A DNA stretch of 64,000 nucleotides from Oscillospiraceae bacterium (GCA_015067545.1 SVMG01000001.1:338687-402686), one strand, 5' to 3'. Positions 40,058 to 49,467 are shown, numbered from the stretch's first letter. Notes: generated by a model from the letters alone, not told the origin. Numbers and translations: made by a program.

Positions 40058-40854
40058 CAGGTCATCTCCTCTACATTCACATTTGTGCTGTCAACCAGGC
40101 GGACATTGGGGTTCTCGCCGTTAACATCATCTTCCAAATTGACGGAATTGGTCTTGCACAGCTCCAGCACCGCCAAAAAAGTTGCCACGATCTCCGAACG
40201 GCTCTTGTTGCCCTTAAACAGGTTCTTCAGCCGCTCCACGCCACGCAGGATCAGCCTTCTGACCACTTCTGTGGCTTTCTTCGTCACGGGATAGCGTTCC
40301 TTGCCCACAATGCCCTTAAAGTTCACTGTCGGTGGCGGCAGACGCTGCTGATTTCGCTCTGCGATCTCATCCAAAGAACGGAGCAGATCGTTAACCTCAT
40401 GCTGATAGCGATAGGTCTGATCCTTGCGCAGGGGTTCCGGCTCCTTGGTAAACAGGCAGCGACCTATCTCATTTCTCGGCTCCAGCCAGGTAATGGCAAT
40501 GCGGATCTGCTCAATAGCTTCCTTGCGCTGGCGCTCAATCAAGGATTGACGCAGCAGATCCAGCTCGCTCTCCGCTTCTGCCTGTTCGGCGGCGGAAAGC
40601 AGCATTTTGGTCTTAATGAGCATCAAATGAGAGGCCATGGTGATAAACTCACTGGCGATCTCCATATCCAGCCGCTTCATCTCGTCCAAATACGCAAGGT
40701 ACTGCTCCAAAATGGCCGTGATGGACACATCCTGGATCTCTATTTTATTTTTGCTGAGCAGCAGAAAAATAACGTCCAGCGGACCTTCAAAGTCCTCCAT
40801 CCCCTCATTGCGGGTGCGGACGATTCCCTCCAGGCGGTATTGCGGTTCTCCCAT
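40057..40854 (-). CDS. scpA: Segregation and condensation protein A
   Basis: A 265-residue kleisin that bridges the SMC heads. The N-terminal SMC-binding helix is in FEGPLDVIFLLLSKNKIEIQ, then ITAILEQYLAYLDEMKRLDM and FITMASHLMLIKTKMLL. A C-terminal winged helix ends with VATFLAVLELCK. AAGGAGC precedes the ATG. First gene of a six-gene run to rluB, transcribed from the promoter at 40895-40923. Confidence 0.96.
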   Translation of the reverse strand: MGEPQYRLEGIVRTRNEGMEDFEGPLDVIFLLLSKNKIEIQDVSITAILEQYLAYLDEMKRLDMEIASEFITMASHLMLIKTKMLLSAAEQAEAESELDLLRQSLIERQRKEAIEQIRIAITWLEPRNEIGRCLFTKEPEPLRKDQTYRYQHEVNDLLRSLDEIAERNQQRLPPPTVNFKGIVGKERYPVTKKATEVVRRLILRGVERLKNLFKGNKSRSEIVATFLAVLELCKTNSVNLEDDVNGENPNVRLVDSTNVNVEEMT

Positions 40855-40894
40855 AACGGCTCCTTATCCATACTTATCCACAATAATTTCGTTT

Positions 40895-40923
40895 ATTATA
40901 CCACCAAACGAGACAATACGCAA
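40895..40923 (-). promoter_or_regulatory. Promoter of the scpA operon
   Basis: Minus strand TTGCGT, 17-nt spacer, TATAAT. Confidence 0.78.
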
Positions 40924-40936
40924 GTATTTCCATACA

Positions 40937-40965
40937 GAAAAATCCCCAACCATGCGGTTGGGGAT
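40937..40965 (-). terminator. Terminator after the YitT gene
   Basis: Minus strand ATCCCCAACC, GCAT loop, GGTTGGGGAT, then TTTTTC. Confidence 0.93.
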
Positions 40966-40970
40966 CCTTA

Positions 40971-41825
40971 TTAAGACAGCGGTTTGAATCCATCGCCTTG
41001 TATATCGTTGGTAGTTCCCACAATGACAAAAGCAACCGGATCGATCTGCTTGATCATCTTCTTCACCTTCACAGCCTCGCGCTTATCCATGACAGATATG
41101 ATCATTCTCTTTTCATTGTTGGTATATGCACCCGTACAATTATTTACCACACTGGCACCACGCTCCAGATCATGCATGATGTAGTGCAGGATTTTTTCTT
41201 CCTTGTCCGTGATGATCATAAGGAACTTGGAGGAATTGAAGTTTTCAATCGCGCCATCCACCACAAAGGCACGGATGACGATGGCAAACAAAGAGAGAAT
41301 ACCTGTTTCCGTTCCAAAAGCAGAAAATGCCAGGAGGATCACGATGGAGTCCACCAAAAGCAGGGCCTTTCCCACATTGATCCTGGTATACTTCTTAAGG
41401 ATCATGGCAACCACATCCGTGCCGCCGGAGCTGCCGTCCTCATTGAAAATCAGCGCCGCACCCACAGAAACCAGGATCATATCGATAAACAGCTCCACCA
41501 CTTTCTGTCCGGTGAAGGGTTCCGTAACGGGCACAAGCTGTTCAAACAGATTCAACAGTAATGTCAGCAGCAGAGAGCAGTAGATCGTTTTGAAGGTAAA
41601 TGCTTTGCCCAACACAATCATGCCAACAGCCAGCAAAACCACATTGAAGATACTTGCCAGCTGTGCAGGAGTCAAAAAGCCCGTCATTTCGCTGATCATC
41701 TGCGCCAGACCTGCCGTACCACCTGTAGAAAAATCGTTGGCAAATTCGAAGAAATACACACCCACTGCCATTAAAACCGTGCCAAGGGTTATCATCAAAT
41801 AGGATCTTATATTTTTGAAATTCAT
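40971..41825 (-). CDS. YitT family membrane protein
   Basis: A 284-residue protein with five to six membrane segments (LMITLGTVLMAVGVYFFEF and onward). It has the YitT hallmarks FSTGGTAGLAQMISEM and FNEDGSSGGTDVVAMIL, and a C-terminal cytoplasmic DUF2179 domain (FLMIITDKEEKILHYIMHDL, IISVMDKREAVKVKKMI). The biochemical role of the family is uncertain. It appears monocistronic, with its own promoter and terminator. Confidence 0.93.
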   Translation of the reverse strand: MNFKNIRSYLMITLGTVLMAVGVYFFEFANDFSTGGTAGLAQMISEMTGFLTPAQLASIFNVVLLAVGMIVLGKAFTFKTIYCSLLLTLLLNLFEQLVPVTEPFTGQKVVELFIDMILVSVGAALIFNEDGSSGGTDVVAMILKKYTRINVGKALLLVDSIVILLAFSAFGTETGILSLFAIVIRAFVVDGAIENFNSSKFLMIITDKEEKILHYIMHDLERGASVVNNCTGAYTNNEKRMIISVMDKREAVKVKKMIKQIDPVAFVIVGTTNDIQGDGFKPLS

Positions 41826-41876
41826 CGCCGTGCCTGCCTTTCATATCAAGCTGTCGTCCATATTGTCAACAGTGAT

Positions 41877-41905
41877 ATTTTATCGAAGAAAATAAAAAAG
41901 CACAA
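41877..41905 (-). promoter_or_regulatory. Possible YitT promoter
   Basis: Minus strand TTGTGC, 17-nt spacer, TAAAAT. A TTGACA lies closer to the gene but its partner ATATGA is poor and too near the start. The remainder of the gap to 42039 shows nothing else. Confidence 0.5.
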
Positions 41906-42039
41906 CTAAAGTTTCTTTCAAAAATCTCACAAAAATCTATGATTTTTTGCAGAGTGACCCCATCTGTACAAATTCAGCGGACATCCTCGAAAGGACTGTA
42001 CCCAACGGCCAAAAGTATTCTTTCATACCGTGACTTAAG

Positions 42040-42570
42040 TCAAATCATTCCGCTGATCCAATAATCCAGCGCCAGATATGTAAAGTAAAAGGGTATACAG
42101 GACGCCAAACCCAATATCACATCCATCACCACTGCGCCGACGGATGCATTCTTCCGTCTGATTCGGCAGTATAAATATCCCAACATCAGAAAGATGCTCA
42201 AGCTGATCATGCCGACGCAAAGGCTGGCCGGGAAGCGTATCGGGTGTCTGGCCGGGTTCGTGAGGAAGAAGCAGGATAAAAAAGAAAGCATGCAATGAGC
42301 CCCCAGACTTGTCACTGCTGAGATCCCCAAAGTCACAGTGGTGGTCTTCCAGTTGCAATACTGCGCAATTCTTTTATGGAAAATCACACCGGCGATCCCG
42401 TACAGAATGGTCACGCCGCCCCCGGTCAGTGACGCAAAGGCGACACATTTGGCCACTTGCACCAGATGATACTCTGTGATTTTTTCGACCGGAAACAAAA
42501 CTGGGCAAGTCAACCCGGCAGCAAACAGAACCACGCCAATCAGCAAGGTAGCAAAATATGTTTTCTTCAT
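42040..42570 (-). CDS. Small four-helix membrane protein, function unknown
   Basis: A 176-residue hydrophobic protein that I do not recognise. Four membrane segments can be read: YFATLLIGVVLFAAGLTCP, VAFASLTGGGVTILYGIAGV, a middle pair around LGAHCMLSFLSCFFL and LCVGMISLSIFLMLGYLYC, and a last GLASCIPFYFTYLALDYW. Seven cysteines are present, several within membrane segments, but without a metal-binding pattern. An AAGGAGGG site 7 nt before the ATG and a good promoter support it as a real gene. It stands alone between YitT and the tRNA. Confidence 0.75.
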   Translation of the reverse strand: MKKTYFATLLIGVVLFAAGLTCPVLFPVEKITEYHLVQVAKCVAFASLTGGGVTILYGIAGVIFHKRIAQYCNWKTTTVTLGISAVTSLGAHCMLSFLSCFFLTNPARHPIRFPASLCVGMISLSIFLMLGYLYCRIRRKNASVGAVVMDVILGLASCIPFYFTYLALDYWISGMI

Positions 42571-42589
42571 AGCACATCCCTCCTTATTC

Positions 42590-42618
42590 AGTATAGCATG
42601 GACTGCTCATAGATTCAA
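42590..42618 (-). promoter_or_regulatory. Promoter of the small membrane protein gene
   Basis: Minus strand TTGAAT, 17-nt spacer, TATACT. Confidence 0.75.
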
Positions 42619-42689
42619 GACTTTGCTATTCGCTTCTTTTGCACAGTTGCATCTACATCCGTTCTAAGCCCCAACCTACTGTTTCCTAT

Positions 42690-42720
42690 AAAAAAACACC
42701 CATCCGAAGATGGGTGTTTT
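42690..42720 (-). terminator. Terminator after tRNA-Ser
   Basis: Minus strand ACACCCATC, TTCG loop, GATGGGTGT, then TTTTTTTATAGG. Confidence 0.93.
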
Positions 42721-42721
42721 A

Positions 42722-42813
42722 TGGCGGAGAAGGAGGGATTTGAACCCTCGATACCCTTTTGGGGTATACACGATTTCCAATCGTGCGCGCTCGGCCAGCT
42801 ACGCGACTTCTCC
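42722..42813 (-). tRNA. tRNA-Ser (anticodon GGA)
   Basis: 92 nt on the minus strand with CCA encoded. Acceptor GGAGAAG pairs with CTTCTCC. The anticodon stem CACGATT-GGA-AATCGTG is clear, and a long variable arm (TATACCC-CAAAA-GGGTAT) marks a class II tRNA. The T-arm is GAGGG-TTCAAAT-CCCTC. It reads serine UCC/UCU codons. Confidence 0.97.
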
Positions 42814-42836
42814 ATGCGCTTTTGTTCAGCCTGCAT

Positions 42837-42865
42837 ATAATACTACATTTGACATGGTTTGTCAA
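42837..42865 (-). promoter_or_regulatory. tRNA-Ser promoter
   Basis: Minus strand TTGACA, 17-nt spacer, TATTAT, about 24 nt before the mature 5' end. Confidence 0.85.
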
Positions 42866-42906
42866 CCCCTATTTTTGGAAAATCGGGGCATTTTCTGCCC
42901 CGATTT

Positions 42907-44649
42907 TTACACCTGTGCAAACTGGCTGTTATAGAGCTTCGCGTAGAAACCATTGGCCTCCAGCAGAGCATCATGGCTCCCCTGCTCTACGATTTTCCCA
43001 TCCTTCATAACAAGGATCACATCCGCTTCCCGGATCGTAGACAGCCGGTGGGCAACGATGAAGGAAGTCCTTCCCTCCATCATGGCATCAAAGGCCTTCT
43101 GAATCCGCATTTCGGTACGGGTATCGATGGATGATGTTGCTTCGTCCAGGATCAGCATAGGCGGCAGACACAGCATCACCCGGGCAATGCACAGCAGCTG
43201 CTTCTGCCCCTGCGACAGGTTGCCTCCGGATTCACCGATAACGGTATCGTATCCCTTAGGCAGCCTCTTGATAAAGCTGTGGGCATGGGATTTTTTTGCT
43301 GCTTCAATGATCTGCTCATCCGTTGCATCCGGCTTTCCCATAGCGATATTTTCCCGAATCGTGCCGGCCTTCAGCCAAGTATCCTGAAGCACCATGCCGA
43401 TACAGCTGCGCAGCTGCCCGCGAGCCATGTGGCCGGTATCCACACCATCGAGTGCGATCTGGCCGCCCTGTGGGTCGTAGAAGCGCATGAGCAGGTTGAT
43501 AAAGGTGGTCTTGCCACAGCCTGTAGGGCCAACGATAGCCACGCGCTGGCCCGGTTCAACCGATAAAGTGAACTCAGAAATCAGCGGTTTGTCCGGGGTA
43601 TAGGAGAAGGTCAGGTCCTTGATTTCCATTGCGCCGCGAACCGTATCCGGCTTTTCCGGTGTTTGCGGCTCCGGAGTTTGGGCTGGTGCTTCAATGAGGT
43701 CGAATACCCGCCCGGCGCAGGCCAGGGCATTCTGTAATTCAGCGATCACGCCGGAAATTTCATTAAAGGGTTTTGTATACTGGTTTGCATAGCTCAAAAA
43801 GCTGGATAGATGACCCACAGAAATGCCGCCACCGATCGCCATAAACGAGCCCACAAGCGCAACGCCTGCATAGACCAGGGCATAGACAAACCGGGTGCTG
43901 GGATTGGTCAGGCTTGAATAGAAAATCGCCCGCAGGGATGCCTTTTCCAAACGGTCATTTACTTCATCAAAGGCATCCAGCGCAGCACTTTCCCGATTGA
44001 ACGCCTGCACCACCTTGATCTGACCTACTGTTTCATCGATGATGGCCGTTTGCTCGCCCCGGGTCTTGGCCTGCAGCGCAAACAGCGAATGGGTGCGCCC
44101 GGCAATGAACGCTGCCACCACCAAAGACAGTGGCGTAAGCACAATAACCACCAAAGCGATCTTCCAGTTGATCAGAAGCATCAGCACCAGTGTACCCACA
44201 ATGGTCATCACGCCGGTAAACAGTTGTGTAAATCCCATAAGCAGGCCATCGGCAAAGGTATCCACATCCGCGATCACCCGGCTGACAGTATCGCCCTGGG
44301 GGTGCGTGTCCAAATAGCTTAGCGGCAGGATCTGCAGATGCCGAAACGCCTCATTGCGAATATCCCGGGTAACACAATAGGTGATGCGGTTATTGATCAG
44401 CGTCATCAGCCATTGGGCAAGGCCACCGATTCCGGCGCACAGAGCAATGGTAACAAGCTCTGCAGACATAGCTGCAAAGTCCACTTTTCCGGCATCCACA
44501 ATGCAGTCGATAGCACGGCCCACCAGGATGGGAATATACAGGCTCATGGCGACATAGGCGGTTGCCATCACCAAAGCGGCTACAGCCGCCGGGATATATC
44601 TGCGCAAGCGGCGCAGAACTTTTCCAAGAACAGTGGTTTTCTTATGCAT
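42907..44649 (-). CDS. Heterodimeric ABC exporter, subunit with catalytic Walker B
   Basis: About 580 residues: six membrane helices followed by an ATPase domain. Walker A is VGPTGCGKTT, Walker B MLILDEATSSID with the catalytic glutamate, and the H-loop IVAHRLSTI. Its signature motif is altered to NLSQGQKQL rather than LSGGQ. This half therefore contributes the degenerate signature to the second, non-catalytic site. The ATG at 44649 has AAGGAGGT 8 nt upstream. The ORF track start lies inside the partner gene. It overlaps the partner by 8 nt. Substrate unknown. Exporters of this type expel drugs, peptides or lipids. Confidence 0.93.
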   Translation of the reverse strand: MHKKTTVLGKVLRRLRRYIPAAVAALVMATAYVAMSLYIPILVGRAIDCIVDAGKVDFAAMSAELVTIALCAGIGGLAQWLMTLINNRITYCVTRDIRNEAFRHLQILPLSYLDTHPQGDTVSRVIADVDTFADGLLMGFTQLFTGVMTIVGTLVLMLLINWKIALVVIVLTPLSLVVAAFIAGRTHSLFALQAKTRGEQTAIIDETVGQIKVVQAFNRESAALDAFDEVNDRLEKASLRAIFYSSLTNPSTRFVYALVYAGVALVGSFMAIGGGISVGHLSSFLSYANQYTKPFNEISGVIAELQNALACAGRVFDLIEAPAQTPEPQTPEKPDTVRGAMEIKDLTFSYTPDKPLISEFTLSVEPGQRVAIVGPTGCGKTTFINLLMRFYDPQGGQIALDGVDTGHMARGQLRSCIGMVLQDTWLKAGTIRENIAMGKPDATDEQIIEAAKKSHAHSFIKRLPKGYDTVIGESGGNLSQGQKQLLCIARVMLCLPPMLILDEATSSIDTRTEMRIQKAFDAMMEGRTSFIVAHRLSTIREADVILVMKDGKIVEQGSHDALLEANGFYAKLYNSQFAQV

Positions 44650-46366
44650 GGTCTGCCACCTCCTTGGGGAACTGGGAGTAGTAGATCTCCTGGTAAACAG
44701 CGCAGCCGGCCAGCAATTGCTCATGTGTTCCCTGCCCCGCCAATACACCGTCGTCCAGCACAAGGATCAGATCCGCACAGCGCACAGATGCGGCGCGCTG
44801 AGAGACGATAAAGGTTGTGGGCGGATTCTTCATACGCCGAATTGCACCGCGCAAAGATGCGTCCGTGGAATAGTCCAAAGCCGATGCGCTGTCATCCAGA
44901 ATCAAAACGGATGGCTTTCGCACCAATGCTCTTGCAATTGTCAGCCGTTGGCGTTGTCCACCGGAGAAATTCGTGCCACCCTGTGCCACTTCCCCATCCA
45001 GCTTGCCTTCCTTATCTTTCACCACATCTGCAGCCTGGGCGATCTCCAAGGCCTGCCAAAGCTCTTCGTCCGTGGCATCTTCCCTGCCCCAAAGCAGATT
45101 TTCACGGATCGTTCCGTGGAACAGCACTGCCTTTTGAGGCACGATGCCAATGCTCTGCCGCAGTGCGTGCTTGTCCAGCTCCCGGACATCCACGCCATCC
45201 AGCAGAACCTGTCCGGAAGAGGCATTATAAAGTCCGGGTATCAGATTCACGAGGGTAGTTTTGCCGCTGCCCGTGCCGCCAATAATGCCGATAGTCTGCC
45301 CCGGCTGAGCAATGAAGCTGATATTCTCCAATGATGCCTCTGCCGCGCCCTCATAGGTAGCAGAAACATTCCGAAACTCCACCTTGCCACGGCAAGAGAG
45401 AGATTTTTCTCCTGTTACAGCTTCCACCGGAATCTCCAGCACGGACTCGATCCGGTTGGCACACACAGCCGCCTTGGTCATGGTAATGATCAGATTGGCC
45501 ATCTTGATCAGCTCCACCAGGATCTGAGACATGTAATTATACAGCGCAATGACCATGCCTTGGGTCAGAATGCCGCCGTCCACCTTCATTGCGCCAACCT
45601 TGATCAGCACGACCACAGCAAGGTTCACAATCACAAAGGTAACGGGATTCATCAGCCCTGAGATGCGACCTGCAATCTGCTGACGGCGAGTCAGCTCCTG
45701 CGTGCACTGCTCAAAATCATGCACTTCATTATCTTCCCTGCAAAAGGCCCGCAGAACCCGCACGCCAGCCAAATTCTGACGGGTTGCAGCTGTTACACCA
45801 TCCAGCCCCTCCTGCACCTTGCGGTACATGGGCATGGTGATCAGCATAATGCCGAACACCACGATGCACAGCACCGGGATCACCCCGGCGAAGACAAGCG
45901 CCGCATCAAAATCGATGGTAAAAGCCATTACCATCGCACCAAACACCACAAAGGGCGAACGCAGTAACAGCCGCAGCGCCAAATTCACACCGGTCTGCAC
46001 CTGATTGATGTCTGAAGTCATCCGGGTGATGATGGTGGAATAGCCCACATGATCGATCTGGGTATAGCTCAGCCCCAGCACCCGCTCCATCACATTGTGA
46101 CGCAGGCGGGCTGCCACACCCACTGCTGCCTTTGCTGAGAAATATTGGGCCACGATGGCGCAGATCAGTCCCACAATGCCCAGCGCCACCATAACGATGC
46201 ACATTTTAACGATATAGGACCCATCTGCATTGGCGATACCGATATCTACAATGGCCGCCACGACCAAGGGGATCAGCAATTCAAAGGTTGCTTCCAGCAT
46301 CTTAAAAAGCGGTGCCAGAATACTTTCCCTGCTGTACCCTTTCATCAATTTCATCAAAGTTTTCAA
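44642..46366 (-). CDS. Heterodimeric ABC exporter, subunit with degenerate Walker B
   Basis: About 574 residues, same layout as its partner. It begins KTLMKLMKGYSRESILAPLF with the conserved segment LLIPLVVAAIVDIGI. Walker A GGTGSGKTT and signature FSGGQRQRL are canonical, but Walker B reads VLILDDSASALD, with aspartate where the catalytic glutamate should be. The H-loop position is a glutamine (IVSQRAASV). Together with the partner's odd signature this marks one dead and one live ATP site, as in TM287/288-like exporters. The TTG at 46366 is chosen because GAGGAG lies 8 nt before it. An ATG at 46357 is an alternative. Confidence 0.92.
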   Translation of the reverse strand: MKTLMKLMKGYSRESILAPLFKMLEATFELLIPLVVAAIVDIGIANADGSYIVKMCIVMVALGIVGLICAIVAQYFSAKAAVGVAARLRHNVMERVLGLSYTQIDHVGYSTIITRMTSDINQVQTGVNLALRLLLRSPFVVFGAMVMAFTIDFDAALVFAGVIPVLCIVVFGIMLITMPMYRKVQEGLDGVTAATRQNLAGVRVLRAFCREDNEVHDFEQCTQELTRRQQIAGRISGLMNPVTFVIVNLAVVVLIKVGAMKVDGGILTQGMVIALYNYMSQILVELIKMANLIITMTKAAVCANRIESVLEIPVEAVTGEKSLSCRGKVEFRNVSATYEGAAEASLENISFIAQPGQTIGIIGGTGSGKTTLVNLIPGLYNASSGQVLLDGVDVRELDKHALRQSIGIVPQKAVLFHGTIRENLLWGREDATDEELWQALEIAQAADVVKDKEGKLDGEVAQGGTNFSGGQRQRLTIARALVRKPSVLILDDSASALDYSTDASLRGAIRRMKNPPTTFIVSQRAASVRCADLILVLDDGVLAGQGTHEQLLAGCAVYQEIYYSQFPKEVADHA

Positions 46367-46396
46367 TGAAATATCTCCTCTGTTTGCATTTGCATT

Positions 46397-46425
46397 ATCA
46401 TAGCACAACTGTCAAAAATAAGCAA
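46397..46425 (-). promoter_or_regulatory. Promoter of the ABC exporter pair
   Basis: Minus strand TTGCTT, 17-nt spacer, TATGAT, directly after the upstream terminator. Confidence 0.7.
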
Positions 46426-46426
46426 G

Positions 46427-46461
46427 AAAAACACATCCGCCGGGGTTTCGGCGGATGTGTT
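46427..46461 (-). terminator. Terminator after the phosphatase gene
   Basis: Minus strand AACACATCCGCC, 8-nt loop, GGCGGATGTGTT, then TTTC. Confidence 0.9.
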
Positions 46462-46511
46462 ACAGAGCACAGCAGCGAAGCATTTCATTACTCCCGCAAA
46501 GCTCACCTGCT

Positions 46512-47198
46512 TTATTTTCCGTATATATTCTGCACATCAATGCCATTGGTGTGTCTGGCATCATTGAGTAATTCCATAGCCGGGCAGATCAGTGCCCCTT
46601 CGTCGCCCTCCAATGTGACAACAGAGATCGCAGTGAATTTCGGTTGGATCGTCTTGCACACAAAGGGAAACGGAAGATTGAAAAGATGGGACAGAACCGC
46701 CGACGAAGCTCCGCCGTGGCTTGCCATGACGACTGTCTGTGAATTGTTCTCCTTGACCCGATAATAGTTCCCCTCGCGGACATATCCCAATTCTGCAAGC
46801 CAGGGATCGAACCCACCTATGACTCTTTGCACGCTCTCGATTATTACATTATTTTGGAAAACCGGGTGCTCCATCCAGTCAGGAAGCATCACATCCTCTC
46901 CCCGGGAAACCATGGCATTGGTGGTCGCCCATGGCTGCCCAAAAAACGGGATCTCTTCGCCGTTGGCAGACCCCCAGTTCAGTTCCCGCATAAAATCACA
47001 TTGGTGGCAGGAAAGTCCAAGCTTTGCTCCAATATGCTGGGCGGTTTCCACCGCACGACCGGACGAGGAGGTGAATATACGGTCGATTCCCTCATTGCAC
47101 AGTCTTTCCGCTGCGGCCTCAGCCTGCAGGTGACCCAACTCAGTAAGACAGTCCTTTTCGTAGTTGGGATGTCCATGCCGGACAAAAATCAATCTCAT
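46512..47198 (-). CDS. Histidine phosphatase family protein
   Basis: A 228-residue phosphoglycerate-mutase-like phosphatase. The phosphohistidine motif is LIFVRHGHPNYEKD (RHG), the arginine helper RIFTSSSGRAVETA, and the second catalytic histidine VVMASHGGASSAVL. Such enzymes dephosphorylate sugar phosphates, nucleotides or phosphopeptides. Its start overlaps the AraC-type regulator stop by one base (TAATG), with GGAGG inside that gene, so the two are co-translated and may share a role in sugar response (inference). Confidence 0.92.
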   Translation of the reverse strand: MRLIFVRHGHPNYEKDCLTELGHLQAEAAAERLCNEGIDRIFTSSSGRAVETAQHIGAKLGLSCHQCDFMRELNWGSANGEEIPFFGQPWATTNAMVSRGEDVMLPDWMEHPVFQNNVIIESVQRVIGGFDPWLAELGYVREGNYYRVKENNSQTVVMASHGGASSAVLSHLFNLPFPFVCKTIQPKFTAISVVTLEGDEGALICPAMELLNDARHTNGIDVQNIYGK

Positions 47199-49387
47199 TA
47201 TACTTCCTCCAAACTATGTCCTGCTTTTTCACCGTTGCGCGCCTGCACCGGTGACATGCCGAACTTTTTGCGGAATGCGGTAGAAAAATAGCTTGCGCTC
47301 TCAAAGCCCACATTACGGCCAATTTCCACAACATTTTCGCTGGTAGTACGCAGCAATCGGTATGCCGTTTCCAGTCTTTTGGAGGTAATGTACTCCTTAA
47401 AGCCAACTCCCGTCTTTTCCTTGAACAGACGGCTTACCGCATAAACTGACATGTTCATGTGGTCTGCGACAGACATCAGGCACAGCTCACAGTTGGTCAG
47501 ATTCTCATTCACGTAATCCATAAGCTTCATCTGCAGCTTTGCGCTGTTGAGCTCCTGGGTGGATGCTACGGTATCGCAGTATTTTTCCACCGTAGTCCGC
47601 AGAAGGGCAAACAGTCTGGTGGGGTTACGGAAGGTCATCAGTGCATCGATCTCTTCCTCCGGCAGCGGCACCTGGCTGTCCTTAACACTTGTCAGAAATG
47701 TTGTCAGCAGCTTGTAGCAGTAGTACAGGCGGTATGCAGGACGGATCCTTCGCACCGCCAAAATCACCTCGATCTTTTCCAGGGACAGCAGTGCCTTTTC
47801 CTTTTCACCTGTACAGACCTGCTGCACAAAATACTGCACTTCCTTCACCGGATAATCACCCACGGGGGTAACATCCTCACTCTCCTGCTGATACACCTGC
47901 TCGGAGAAGGAGCTGTAATAGGATTTACGAAGCTCCTGCAGATTCTGCACGACTTCACCCATGCGCACATCACCCTCGCAGTTCGCGGCATCCCGCAAGC
48001 TATGGTGCATATTCATTTTTGCAAGGATCGGGTCAATGGCACTGGGCGAAAGTAAAATAAACAGCACATGAGGACGGTTTGGCATACTGGTGGTATACAC
48101 ATCCACATTTTCCATGCTTTTGCTCAGGTGGTCCGCCACTGCATTTGCCTGACTGGCGGTCAGCTCCACGGAGCTGACAGTGATCACCGCAAAATACCGC
48201 AGACGGTCGCAGTCGAACTGCTTATTGAGCAGATCATCTTCCACCGGCGAACCGTAGATCAGGTCGCCCAGCACAAAGCTGGCCAGCAGTGCCTGTTGGT
48301 CAGATATCTTGGCATCCCGGGCAAAAAATGCCGAATCCAGGAGCTCCAGCTCCGAAAGGTTGCTTGCGCCCAGAGCCGCTGAGTGGCGGGAGATCAGCCG
48401 TTTCACCGGGTTGTAGTTGATATATACCGCCGTTGCAAACAGGACCACAGTCAGCATCAGTGACACGGCAATGAAGCCCGCCATGCGGTTGACATACTCT
48501 GTCATTTCCTTTCTGGAATCCGCCTGGGTAACGGATGCCAGGAAAACATTGCCCGTGATTTCATCGGTGTACTTATAAATATCCAGGCGTTCCTGGTCAT
48601 AGGTCAATTCAAAGTAGGGCTGATCATCGTCTCCCAGGAATGCGGCAAAAGCGCTTCCCTCGCAGGCCGAGACCGGGAAGCTGGCATTGTGCACCAACCA
48701 GTCCCCCTCTTTGTTCACAATGGCCAAATTCGAGCCGGATGGGATATTTGCCTGGAAGGTTCGCAGAAGATTATCCGCATCCAGAACATAGATCACCACG
48801 CCCTGAAAGGCGGTCCAGGATTTCAGATACACCGGCTTAGCGATGAGAAATCTGCCGTAGGTGTTGGTATTTTTCACAAAGAAGACATCCATCTGCGTAA
48901 GCTCGTTCAGGAAAGCCATAAGGCTCTGCTGCACCTGCTCTTCCTCAGCGCCAACGTTGCTGAAAAACAGCTCCTGTGATGGGCGGTAGCCGCTCATAAG
49001 CACGCAGTCCTTGCTGGGATAATAAAAACCGATCTCCTCCACGGAAGGCAATCCCACACTGTAGTTCTTGACCACCTGTGCGGCCTTGAACAGATCATAA
49101 CCGGTGGCCTTGGGGTCCAGCGGATCGCACATTGCGGTGTCGGCGCTGATCTTCAGGGCATTGTAGTCCAGCATTTCCAGCTGGGCGTTCCAGGAGTGGG
49201 CATTGCTGCGCAGGGCGGCCACAAATGCATCGGTATTGTTGGCGCTGATCTCGGTAGTGGATTGTCTGACCAGCCAAAGCTGCACTGTGACCAGTGGGAT
49301 GCAGATCAGGACAATAATGGAAACGATCATCGTCAGAAGAAAAGATTTTCGAATAAACCAAGGTCTGTGTTTGAGTTTTCCGGTCAT
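47198..49387 (-). CDS. Membrane-bound AraC-family transcriptional regulator with extracellular sensor
   Basis: 729 residues. A first membrane helix (LLTMIVSIIVLICIPLVTVQL) is followed by an extracellular sensor of about 260 residues resembling Cache domains, and a second helix (GFIAVSLMLTVVLFATAVYI) near residue 305. A cytoplasmic middle region follows, then two C-terminal HTH motifs (LMSVADHMNMSVYAVSRLFK and VVEIGRNVGFESASYFSTAF). Proteins with this plan sense extracellular sugars or oligosaccharides and control polysaccharide loci in Gram-positive gut bacteria. It sits between the two giant lyase genes and is the only candidate in the window for binding their shared promoter element. Confidence 0.93.
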   Translation of the reverse strand: MTGKLKHRPWFIRKSFLLTMIVSIIVLICIPLVTVQLWLVRQSTTEISANNTDAFVAALRSNAHSWNAQLEMLDYNALKISADTAMCDPLDPKATGYDLFKAAQVVKNYSVGLPSVEEIGFYYPSKDCVLMSGYRPSQELFFSNVGAEEEQVQQSLMAFLNELTQMDVFFVKNTNTYGRFLIAKPVYLKSWTAFQGVVIYVLDADNLLRTFQANIPSGSNLAIVNKEGDWLVHNASFPVSACEGSAFAAFLGDDDQPYFELTYDQERLDIYKYTDEITGNVFLASVTQADSRKEMTEYVNRMAGFIAVSLMLTVVLFATAVYINYNPVKRLISRHSAALGASNLSELELLDSAFFARDAKISDQQALLASFVLGDLIYGSPVEDDLLNKQFDCDRLRYFAVITVSSVELTASQANAVADHLSKSMENVDVYTTSMPNRPHVLFILLSPSAIDPILAKMNMHHSLRDAANCEGDVRMGEVVQNLQELRKSYYSSFSEQVYQQESEDVTPVGDYPVKEVQYFVQQVCTGEKEKALLSLEKIEVILAVRRIRPAYRLYYCYKLLTTFLTSVKDSQVPLPEEEIDALMTFRNPTRLFALLRTTVEKYCDTVASTQELNSAKLQMKLMDYVNENLTNCELCLMSVADHMNMSVYAVSRLFKEKTGVGFKEYITSKRLETAYRLLRTTSENVVEIGRNVGFESASYFSTAFRKKFGMSPVQARNGEKAGHSLEEV

Positions 49388-49420
49388 ACCGTCCTTGCTC
49401 CTCTCCGTACTTGTTTGTTT

Positions 49421-49449
49421 ATTTTAGCACAATACGGCTTGTTTTGCAA
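49421..49449 (-). promoter_or_regulatory. Promoter of the AraC-type regulator
   Basis: Minus strand TTGCAA, 17-nt spacer, TAAAAT. Just upstream, on the plus strand, TACGCAGAAAA repeats one half-site of the lyase promoter element, a possible autoregulatory site (weak). Confidence 0.75.
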
Positions 49450-49467
49450 CGGACAAAATACGCAGAA

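Noticed and set aside
41855-41880. TTGACA upstream of yitT as the main promoter
   Set aside because: The only hexamer at 17 nt is ATATGA, and it would start transcription almost at the ribosome-binding site. The TTGTGC/TAAAAT pair further up fits better.
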